Shown here piece after piece: positions 55,301 to 64,000 of a stretch of DNA of 64,000 bases (position 1 is its first letter; every line of letters begins with the position of its first letter). The notes under the pieces are model-generated. The model worked only from the letters and a program-made list of their open reading frames with translations, was not told the origin of the DNA and searched no databases. Source of the DNA: Neoarius graeffei (taxonomy: Eukaryota > Chordata > Actinopteri > Siluriformes > Ariidae); the NCBI RefSeq assembly GCF_027579695.1, contig NC_083583.1, positions 5,643,705 through 5,707,704 on the forward strand, written 5' to 3'. A program made the translations under genes and the position numbers.

Positions 55301-56449
55301 GTAAGTCTTTGTTTTTAAAATAATTACTTACAACTGAAAAAAACGCCTTTTCCAAACCGATTAGCATCTTAGCAACGGGTGGCTAGTTTTCGAGGTTGCT
55401 AGCTAGTTGGGATGTCCCCGTTAATGTGAGGTCCAGGCAGACGAATGTCCATGTTTTGACATTTTTGAGGTGATAAAGTTGTTTTTTTCGGAGTAACAAT
55501 GGATTTTCCGACCGTGTCTTTATCTAAAGATGAAGTGTACATAAAAATATGATATGTTTATTTTGTATGAACAGGTTTCCTGTGCAGTTTTCCATCTTGG
55601 CTAGCTAATAATGTCCAAGCCCACTCGCCTCAGCCACAACTAACTGTTTGCTCATAGTTGCTCTTTTAGAGCTAAAATATGTTTCAGGAATTATTTTTTT
55701 TATAGATAGTCTTCTAAACGAGTTATTTTGATCAGCTGTGACATAAACTGACCTGCCAAAATACCAAATAAAATCTCCTGAACTGCAGAAACTCAATAAA
55801 CACACAAATAATTCAACTACCAGTCACACACTTTTTCATCTTGCTTTATAGAGTCATAAAATCAATTAAGTTTTTTTTAAAATAGACCTTATTTAATAGA
55901 GCAGATAACGACAGTAAATGTACAGGATGTAGATGGTTAAGCAGTCTGTTCTGTTTCTCCCTCATTTTTTAAAAATTTATATTCTAAACATCTGTGTTCA
56001 TAGCGCTCAAGTGACATTTGAATCCAGACGTTTGAGTCCTGAGTTGTTTTTCATTGGTGTTGCTTGCATGCACAGAGACAGGCCCTTGAGCTAAATTGGG
56101 AAGGAATAAAACATGACAAGGAGTGCTGCTGTCAGGAAAATAATCCACGACGACGCGGTGTGAAGAAGTGGCGTGAATCTGAGCACTCCAGAGTGGATTT
56201 CGAATTCACGACACTTTTGTTTCCCTTATACTCATGTCAACGATGACATGAATTTTGTTTTGTGACTGACTACTTGATAAAGGAGACTCGTTCTGGAAAA
56301 ATGGTAAATAAACCGTATCGGTGAGTTCTGTGGTAACTCATGGAGCATGTTTGTGTTTAGGTAACATGATGGAAGAGCTCAGCGAGAGGTTCCCAGAGCT
56401 GATTGCAGTGGTGCCGTGTTTGTGGCTGTCAGGCCTGGCCTCTCACTAA
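55288..56449 (+). other. Spliced upstream ORF of atxn1l (33 codons)
   Basis: ATG 55288 has a good context (GACACCATGA). Thirteen bases later exon 1 ends at GTAAGT. If it is joined to the acceptor at 56360/56361 (TTTGTGTTTAG), the frame continues into MMEELSERFPELIAVVPCLW and stops at TAA 56447-56449, 27 bases before the main ATG. The predicted peptide has 33 residues. Two more short upstream ORFs lie at 55202-55225 and 55241-55279. Upstream ORFs commonly lower translation of the main frame. The splice is inferred. Confidence 0.5.
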
Positions 56450-57469
56450 CGTCATCCACGTGTAATCCAGAGCAGCATGAAGCCGGCTCACGAGCGCAAT
56501 CAGGAATGCCTCCCTCCAAAGAAGCGGGACCTTCCGGTTAACAATGCTTCCACCGTTCCTAATAACAACAACAGCAGCAGTAGCAGCAGCAGTAGTAATA
56601 CCGGAGGAGGAGGAGGAGATGAAGCGACAACATCGCAGAGCTCTGGCGCGAGTGGAGACGCTCAAGGTGGAAGCGGAAGCGGCGAATGGGTCCGTACTCA
56701 ACCGAACCTACATTACGGAGTGGAGGGGTTGAAGAGCATCGCTCCGGGATTACCTGTGGATCAGTACAGCATGCTGTATGAAATCGCAGTCCCATCAGTC
56801 ACCAGTCCCCACGCCGTGCTGGGTCACATCTCTCCAGCCTATACGGTTCCTTCACCGCTCCTCCCACACACTGGAATCCATTACCCTCCTCTCGGCTATG
56901 CTCCGATCCCACAGTTCGTCAGCCCTCAGTACGCTGCTGCCGTTCCCTATGCAGTCCCGCCAGGATTTGTCCCTAGCCCCTTGATATCTGCTCAGTCTCA
57001 CCTGGTGCCCTATCCTTCTATCATCCAGGAAGGCGTTGTCTCATCCCCACCTCAGCAGCAAGTTTCGGCTCACGCCTACGCTAAGGTTGCGGCTACAGGA
57101 GGCGTCCCGTTGGTGCTGGCATCTGAGCAGGTGACGGCGTCTTCCTCCTCCTCCTCTTCTTCCTCGCAGCAGCCCCTCGGTGCCGTCGGGATGATTCCCA
57201 CGGCTGAGCGTGTCCCCGTCTTCTACCACCCGTCGGCCAGCGACCGAGCCGTGCAGCCTCAAAGCGGCTCGATGGAGCAGGACCGAGAGGTGAACGGAGG
57301 AGATCGGGAAAATGGCAGGGAGTGCCTGCAGGATGTGGTTTACGTTGCCAGAAACGTAGCAGCGCGGCCGCAGCAAAGCACAGCGATGGAGCTGCAGGAG
57401 CGGAGGATCTGCAGGCAGGAAGGAAGAGCGTCACCCGGCCAGCGCAGCACTCCAGACACGGACCTGGAG
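56361..57469 (+). CDS. atxn1l: Ataxin-1-like (BOAT1), exon 2: 5' UTR end and coding part 1
   Basis: Coding starts at ATG 56477 (MKPAHERNQECLPPKKRDLP), which closely matches the ATXN1L start I know from mammals and not that of ATXN1. It gives 331 codons, phase 0, ending TPDTDLE before GTGAGA (57470). Features: a serine-rich run at about residues 33-41, a glycine run after it, VDQYSMLYEIAVPS near residue 95, a proline/tyrosine-rich middle (GIHYPPLGYAPIPQF), and a second serine run at about 217-226. ATXN1L is a nuclear protein that, with ATXN1, binds and stabilises the repressor Capicua (CIC) and acts in Notch-related repression. No polyglutamine tract is present, as expected for ATXN1L. Confidence 0.93.
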
Positions 57470-58620
57470 GTGAGAGAATCCTCGTTTATTTTTATTTTAT
57501 TGTTCATATCGATCATCCAGATACAGTTTCAGGCGGCGCTTTAATTTTTGTTGAGTGAGTGACATCCTTTCTGAAGATGAATAGGACACCCCCTCCCCCC
57601 CGAACTCGATTCACTCTGTGTCAGGATTTTTTCGAGTGCTCAGTTTGATTCGCTGGAATGTTTTTCTGGGTTCACTTCCAGGTCGCGGTTCAGCTCTGGT
57701 CTATCAAACGGTCTTCCTGTTCCATCCAGGATATTATCGTTTTGTTTGATCTGGTGTTTATTCGATCACAAATTGACCATCCATCTTGTTTTTGCTTAAG
57801 TAACTGTTATGAATTGACACGACTGTGCTTAGTGATGAGCTTTATTTTTTTTTTTGTGTGTGTCCGTCATGAGAAAATGTGAGAACATAGAACGTTTTTC
57901 CTTGTGGTTTTTATTTATTTTTTTATTAAATCTGACGTCAAAGCATTGCGAAATGATTCTGCCCCAAATTGGTACCGTTGAGGTCTTTTTTTACCTTCGC
58001 CAAGGAGGTTATGTTTTTGGTAGTGTTGGTTTGTTTGTTTGTTGGTTTGTCTGTTAGCAACATTACAGAAAAAGTTATGAACGGATTGCTCTGAATTTTT
58101 TTTCCAGAGGTGCGACTGGGCACAAGTAACAATCCATTAAATTTTGGCGGTGATCCGGATCACCTTCTGGATCCTGGATTTTTTTTTTAAAGGATTCTTG
58201 GCGGAGGTCTGCGCTCTCCGAGTGCTTTTCTAGTGTTTTTTTTTTTTTTAAACGACTGCCAATACTACTCATTTTCTTTGTACGTAAATGATGTTGAAAC
58301 CTTTTGTCCTGCGTCATGCCTTTGAATCAGTATTTGTTACACCATAAGTTTTACTCCACTTCCTTCCTTCCTTCTTTCCTTTATTAGTTGTAGTACGGCT
58401 GCGTTGGTGGTTGAGCAATCAACAATCCGAGAACCGCTTCTTAGAAAGTCCCTGAGATTTCTTTTCCATTCTTTGATTTTTTTTTTTACACAGGAAGGAA
58501 ATCTGATTGCACAAGTTAAAGGTCTAGAAATTGACTTCTTATAAAACATGCAGCTTTTTTTTTTTTTTTTTTAAAGCCCTCAGGCACCTCAGTATGACAT
58601 CTGAGTCTTTTTGTACACAG
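57470..58620 (+). other. atxn1l intron 2
   Basis: 1151 bp, GTGAGA...CACAG, with a long T run just before the acceptor (58554-58573). It contains an interspersed repeat at about 57990-58235. Confidence 0.85.
57990..58235 (+). repeat. Widespread GGCGGAGGTCTGCGCTC-type repeat in intron 2
   Basis: It begins CCTTCGCCAAGGAGGTTATG and ends GGCGGAGGTCTGCGCTCTCC, with AGTGCTTTTCTAGT after it. I remember this unit as a frequent short repeat in fish, mollusc and crustacean DNA; its class and mode of spread are unclear. No target duplication could be read. Confidence 0.5.
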
Positions 58621-59832
58621 GTCCAGCAAGTGGTGGGTCGTCTGGCGTCTCCGGTGCGCGGTCGCAGAGAGGGAGCACACGGCTCGTCTCAGAGCAGCAG
58701 AGAGGTTCAGGGGGAGAGCAGGACGGTGTACACGACGCATCCCGCCAGCCAGCTAGACCCTCGAGTCCCACCTCATCCTCATCTTCAGCAGACAGCACAG
58801 CCTGGTCATACGGTGATCCTGCCGAACGGGCAGCCGGTCCTCATGCCCCTGGACTACCATCCTCATCCTCAGCCTAATAATGACACTGCTGCTGAAACGC
58901 CACAACACAAAATGTCAGATGCCTCAGGTGTGGCTGAGCGGGTGGCGGCAATGGAGCTGCCCGCTGTCCCAGGAGTCCCGGCTGTCCCTGCCGTACCGCC
59001 TCCCTCACACTTCACCAAGGGCGCCATCATCCAATTAGCAACGGGTGAGCTGAAGCGTGTGGAGGACCTGCAGACGCAGGATTTCGTACGCAGCGCTGAA
59101 GCGAGTACTGGGCTCAAGATCGACTCGAGCATGGTGGTGGACATCCGTGCGAGCTCGCAGAGGCCCGGCCTAGTCGCGCTACGCTTTGCCGTCGGCGAGC
59201 GCCAGAGCAAAGTGAGCATCGACGTTCCTCCCGAGCATCCGTTCTTCGTGTTCGGTCAGGGCTGGTCGTCCTGCAGCCCGGAACGCACCGCCCAGCTCTA
59301 CGGCCTCACCTGCCACCACCTCCAAGTGGGCGACGTCTGCGTCTCCATCACCCTTCAGCAACATTCGACGCCCCACCAAAAACCGCCATCGGTTTCCCAG
59401 CAGCCGCAGCAACCGACACCCAGCAGGACTTCCACCAAAGCCAACTCGACATCAGGAGCCTCCTCCAGCCAGCCTATGGGACCTCCGGCACCTCAGAACC
59501 CACGGCCTCCGGCTCAGCTCAGGATGGAGCGCGTTCACCGAGACCGGGCTGACAAGGAAGAGCCCTTAAAGCTGAGCGCCTCGGGACATGGAGACGTGCC
59601 CTCCAGACCCGACAGGACTTCGGCGGAGCATACGCGCAGCCAGAGCGGTTATTATTTGCACACTGAGGCCCACGGGCCCTCGCAGAGGCGTTGGTCCACC
59701 CCTGGTTTCCAAAGATACCCCATCAAGAGGGAGGAGGGAGGTCTAGCCGCACCGCCGGGTTCCTCTCGGCCCTCGTTCATCCCTCAGGAGGTCAAACTAT
59801 CCATCGAGGGGCGTTCCAACGCCGGGAAGTAG
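58621..59832 (+). CDS. atxn1l: Ataxin-1-like (BOAT1), exon 3: AXH domain and C-terminus
   Basis: The acceptor TTTGTACACAG precedes 58621; the exon begins VQQVVGRLAS in phase 0, directly continuing TPDTDLE as in mammalian ATXN1L. It has 403 codons and ends at TAG 59830-59832, for a 734-residue protein against about 689 in human. The AXH domain spans about residues 461-578 (59008-59361): HFTKGAIIQLATGELKRVED, DFVRSAEAS, VPPEHPFFVFGQGWSSCSPE, HHLQVGDVC. AXH mediates self-association and CIC binding. The C-terminus FIPQEVKLSIEGRSNAGK is strictly ATXN1L-like. A long frame extending upstream to 58531 crosses the intron and is not coding. GC content is high, unlike the flanking repeats. Confidence 0.95.
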   Translation, partial: VQQVVGRLASPVRGRREGAHGSSQSSREVQGESRTVYTTHPASQLDPRVPPHPHLQQTAQPGHTVILPNGQPVLMPLDYHPHPQPNNDTAAETPQHKMSDASGVAERVAAMELPAVPGVPAVPAVPPPSHFTKGAIIQLATGELKRVEDLQTQDFVRSAEASTGLKIDSSMVVDIRASSQRPGLVALRFAVGERQSKVSIDVPPEHPFFVFGQGWSSCSPERTAQLYGLTCHHLQVGDVCVSITLQQHSTPHQKPPSVSQQPQQPTPSRTSTKANSTSGASSSQPMGPPAPQNPRPPAQLRMERVHRDRADKEEPLKLSASGHGDVPSRPDRTSAEHTRSQSGYYLHTEAHGPSQRRWSTPGFQRYPIKREEGGLAAPPGSSRPSFIPQEVKLSIEGRSNAGK

Positions 59833-60354
59833 CAACAGCAGAACGCAAGACGCATGGGGCAAGAGGGGGGGAGGAAAGTGTCAGAGATGTATGTGAAAAG
59901 AAAAAGAGAGAGAATGTAGCCTAAGAATGTTTTTGTTTTCTTTTGAGATTTTGCACAGGAAAGATTTTATACACACACACCCTTGTTTTTAGGCAGCCCG
60001 AGAGCACTCGGGGCGAGTTAGTGCCAGTTCGTAACGATGGCAAGACCGCCGACCATCTGGACTAACGGCTCCAGCTGGTAAATTATCTACCAAAGCCTTT
60101 CACGCTCTGTAAGTCACTTACAGACGGAATATCATGAGTTAGAACGTTCGCAGCTCTTTGAATTAACGTGTATTGAAGGACGTGACGGTGGAGGGGGGGA
60201 TGAGGTGCAGCCATAGGATGTTCATAATTATGCCTGTTTTCCTCCCCATATAGAAATATAAATCTATAAATAAAAATATAGATATATGAATTATACCCTG
60301 GACTTGATAGATAGGTAGATAGATAGTTTGGACGACCAAAACCTAAAGGAAAGG

Positions 60355-60402
<48 letters not shown>

Positions 60403-61209
60403 GTCTGTCTGTCTGTGAGTGTTATTGCTTTACTTTACCCTCACACTCGCTTTTAACCCCCCCCCGACATTGTCACATGACCACACATCAACACCCCCGG
60501 CCACATTTCTTTTCCCTTTCCTCAGGGCTGGTGTTTTAGTTTTTTCCTTTTTTTTTTTTCCCTTTCGTTTGTAGCTCGAGAACGATCACCTCTTCCTGAA
60601 TCAATCAAATGACCAACAATCAATATTTACGAATGAACATTTAAAAAAATTTTTTTTTTTAAATTATCGGTTACGTTTACACTGTCCACAGTATCATGCT
60701 CTACCTGTGCCACATGTTTTTTACATAGATGTTTCTCTTTTTTTTTTTTTTTTCCCCCCTCCCTGCATGTTTATATTTTAAGGTATTGAGGTTTAAGAAT
60801 CAGCATTCCAGCATATCAATCTTTGGCGTGTTTTTAATCGTTTTGTTACGTCCTTATTGTAGAAACAGTGTTTGGTGTCGGCTAAAATCTTCACCACTTG
60901 GAGAAAAATGTGGTACAGGTTTGAGCTTTTGGAGACTGGTTTGTGTTGTGTTTTTTTTTTTTTTTTTAATTATTGTATTTTTTTTTAAATCTATAAGGAA
61001 AAGATGATTGCTGCGGAGTGAAATCACCACTGATGGTTTGAAAGCAATATCCTGATTTTTTTTTTTTTTTTCCCACTCCTTGATTCCTGTGATGATGCAA
61101 CAACAGTCGACGTGTTTGTTTTCTTTCCCCCTGTCGCAATGAACAACTAAATTTTTTTTTTTTTCTCTCCCCTCCTTCTGAATTTTCACCAGTGTGGGTT
61201 TCAACCAGG

Positions 61210-61257
<48 letters not shown>

Positions 61258-63122
61258 CCTTTTGAATTGACACGATCTCTTTTTATATCTCTCCTTCTTT
61301 TTCTACTTCTGTTCGTCGTGTTGTAAGAGATTCCCGGTTCTAATATCCGAGTCGATCGCCTTCTTATTCCCCGTAGGGTGTTTTTGTTCGGTCCTTGTCT
61401 CCTCCTTGAGCTCCCTCCCTCCCTCCCTCCCTCCCTCCCTGAGTTGAGAGATTTTTGTATGATGTAGGATTTCCTTCTCTGCAATATGACTCCTCCTTCC
61501 AATGACTCTCGTCATTGCATGTGGTTGATGAGGGCTGGGCGATGTGACACACATATCGTATCGTGCTACTTTCTCCTGAAGCATTTCTACGTGAAAATAA
61601 ATAAATTAACCATATGAATGTGAGGAGAAATTTCCATACAAGCTGCAACAAAAGCTAAAATCATCAGTTGCCACTGCGATGGTGATATTTGCGTATTGTG
61701 GCACAATTTATCACCATATTGATATTATATCGTCTCATCGTCCAGCCCTGTGGGCTTTTTTTTTTTTTTAAATAGTTGATCGACACTGACTTTTTGATTG
61801 GATTATTTTTTTTCTTTTCTTTTCTTTTGGTATGAAGGAAAAACTTTTCAACTTAATTATTTATTCTTTTTTTTGTGAGAAACTGACAGGCGTGGTTTGA
61901 CACTGTTTACAAATTTAGCCAAGAAGAAATGCTGCGGTTTCGTCACTTTTTTTTTTTTTTAGGTTAGTTATTCAGTAAATTTAAACAGACAAAATGAAAA
62001 CCAAGTGCAATTAGACCTGGAGACTTAAAAGCAAATGTTTTTAATATAAAAATATAAATATGAATATCAGATGGCATTCCAGATACGAGCCTGACATTCC
62101 GGTTTGGTGTGGTGATTGATTTTTTTTTTTTTTTTTTTTGCTTCAGAACAGACATTTCATCATTTTAATACTAATCTGTATTCAGTTTCTCATTTCATTC
62201 ACTTTTATTTTAATGCAGCTCTACATTTAAAAAAATGCATTTTATCATGAAAACGATGGTGGTGGGTTTTTTTTTTTTAGGGGGGTGGATATTTTCCCCC
62301 CTTCCCAGTAGCGCTCATGTGACCATTCTCCAGGTAGCATTAACTCTCGCCACAGATATAAATACTTCGACTGACTGGCTGGTGGTTCTGGTGGTTTGAC
62401 CTCATTGACTGACTATATTTGGCTGGTGCGGCGGTCTCGGACGCGTTTCCGGTTTCGAGATGTTCTCTCTAATATCTGATCTTATATCATGGCTGATTGA
62501 CGCCATCATCCCGCCGTAGATTTTCCATAAATATCATATCTATCGTATCCTGTATAGATCTCTTCTCTTATGCGGTCTTCTATATTTAAGTCTTGCTGTT
62601 TTGTTAAGGGATGCATTGATAACGTTGTCCCTCTGTAAAGCAGAGTACGAGGACGTTATTTTGGAACTCGTCGATATTGATGATTCCTGGTAATAAGTTT
62701 TTAATCAATTGGAAACATCACGGGGATATTTGTTTACTTCTGTTTTTGTGTGTGAGGATGAGTTGTGTTTAACAGAGAGCGCGTAGACAGGTGATCTGAG
62801 CATGCGTTTGTTTAAAAATGAACTTGAAGTGGGCGTGTCTACGCGTCGTGCTCGGTGCTCGCTGAATGGAGCTGCTCGGACACGCAACAGTTTCTCTGCA
62901 CGCTCGTTCCGCATCTTTGCGTAAGCACAATTCATGGCCGTTTTGTTTTCGTCTCGGGCTTATGATCATCTACAAGACGCCCACGTCGTTGTCATGACAT
63001 CGTACCCTCGGATCACCTCGTATCAGATGTTGATAGAGATTATCAAAGGATTTTTTAACGACCCTGTGACTGATCTCGATATCAGTACATCCCGATTTTC
63101 AATATTAACGTCCAGGAATAAA
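59833..63122 (+). other. atxn1l 3' UTR (extent uncertain)
   Basis: No ORF with support follows the stop. AATAAA signals lie at 60269-60274, 61596-61605 and 63117-63122. Human ATXN1L also has a 3' UTR of several kilobases, so a long one is plausible. Low-complexity tracts are frequent: (CT)n at 60357-60397, (TG)n at 61212-61256, a CCCT run at 61412-61440, and many T runs. The actual polyadenylation site cannot be read from sequence. Confidence 0.5.
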
Positions 63123-64000
63123 CTTCCCAGCTTCCCGTTGATCCGACTGCTGCCTCAAGTCTTCATCTGTCCAAAAGGGGCGTGACCGACCGCTGTGTTC
63201 CAGCCGGTCTGAACAGACTTTTACATGACCAAAAAAGAAAGTTCCAGACAGACAAATGCAGTACGTGAGCTCTTTAGGTTTTTTCCACTCGTTTAAACAG
63301 TAGACGTGACGTTTATTAGACAAGCAATACCCTTCCCCAGAGAATTCCCCGCCCCGTGTCCGATCTCAGCGCTATGTACTATGCAGTAAGTGCAAACATC
63401 TAAACTCTTGCAGCTTAACAAAGGAACTGGACGCATTTTTGTATCGTGCACAAATTTCATTTGAATGACTCGCCCCAGTCATTTTAGTTCCCCAACCATC
63501 CGAGAGAAACTCCTTAAAGGGGAACTCCACGGTTTGGTGTTTTGTTTCTTCTCCTTTTTTTTTTTTCCCCCTCCAATTCCTCTCCAGCCTGAACTCTGTT
63601 TGCTGTATCTGTACAGTCTGATTATGATTAATGCCTCCACACAAGAATCGTCACGCAACAGCATTTTCCTGGAAAAAAAATACCATAAATCGGCTTTCTG
63701 TGGAAGTCTAAGGGCAGACGTTGAACCTCGGTAAATGTTAAACGATGACCTATACAATTCTAAAATTGGAAGGAAAAAAAATTCCTCCTGACGCTGCACA
63801 GGAACCGGAAAGGTGTTCCAGTGGCACTGACATCCGAAAGATGAGATGTAAAATCTCACCAAAACTGTATTTCCTACGTTTCTGGAAGGTGTGAGTGATG
63901 CGGGTAAAAAGTAGTTCCGGTTGCTTTACACGCCTACGAATCCATACGCCGTTAGTGCCTCGTTATATTTTGCACATAAGCACAAATTCTTCCAGCGGAG
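63123..64000. other. Downstream stretch without recognised gene
   Basis: Short ORFs only, none with a familiar motif. It could still be 3' UTR or intergenic sequence. Confidence 0.4.

Noticed and set aside
56429..57434. Minus-strand ORFs opposite atxn1l exon 2
   Set aside because: Antisense shadows of the serine- and proline-rich coding region; no independent support.
58531..58620. N-terminal extension of the atxn1l exon 3 frame
   Set aside because: It translates the intron's T run (poly-F); the CACAG acceptor and the ATXN1L-like join at 57469/58621 define the true exon.
62705..63862. ORFs of 60-130 codons near the right edge
   Set aside because: No familiar domain, no splice context and low-complexity composition; not enough to call a gene.

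Overview
The window is vertebrate nuclear DNA, almost certainly a teleost fish and possibly a catfish. At least nine copies of a tRNA-derived SINE of the Mermaid/DANA/AFC type are present, several with an ATGAG-repeat tail. Typical fish L2, RTE, L1-like, Penelope and REL-endonuclease LINEs, Tc1-like and hAT transposons and a chromodomain Gypsy element occur with them. The only clearly intact host gene is atxn1l (ataxin-1-like, BOAT1) on the + strand at about 55.1-63.1 kb. The species call is an inference.

Layout. 1-2.5 kb: 3' part of a Ty3/Gypsy element with a Gmr1-like domain order, inserted in a Tc1 transposase gene. 2.9-7.7 kb: a degenerate L1-like LINE (minus), interrupted by a 1.6 kb repeat that itself contains a LINE tail. 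7.7-9.65 kb: a Tc1-like element carrying a SINE. 9.65-9.86 kb: a decayed THAP domain. 10.1-11.5 kb: two SINEs and an unidentified coding remnant. 11.8-21.25 kb: a three-layer nest, with a LINE (minus) holding a Penelope-like element (minus, 12-bp target duplication), which holds a near-complete chromodomain Gypsy element (plus, 5-bp target duplication). 21.25-30.36 kb: fragments of an unidentified multi-exon gene (minus) broken by L2 LINEs; the larger L2 holds an RTE LINE and a Tc1 element, and the Tc1 holds a hAT element. 30.4-39.1 kb: SINEs, two hAT-like elements with 8-bp duplications, and an RTE fragment with an inverted 5' end. 39.56-40.86 kb: a REL-endonuclease LINE. 40.97-48.1 kb: a Tc1 element enlarged to 7.1 kb by a nearly intact L2, an LTR-like insert and a Tc1 MITE. 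48.4-54.4 kb: SINEs, a MITE, a ZMYM1-like hAT element holding a long-TIR element, an RNase H remnant and a short P-element-like transposon with one THAP exon.

55.1 kb to the end: atxn1l. A CpG-rich first exon with a perfect CRE is followed by intron 1, coding exon 2 (331 codons), intron 2 (1151 bp) and coding exon 3 (403 codons plus stop, carrying the AXH domain). The 3' UTR is long and of low complexity. The predicted protein is 734 aa. An upstream ORF appears to run in frame across the exon 1/exon 2 junction, which is the most interesting host-gene signal. The other main leads are the P-like mini-element, a self-priming signal in the chromovirus, and the 73-bp perfect inverted repeat of the Penelope element.

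All identifications come from reading translated sequence and repeat boundaries by eye; no database search was run.
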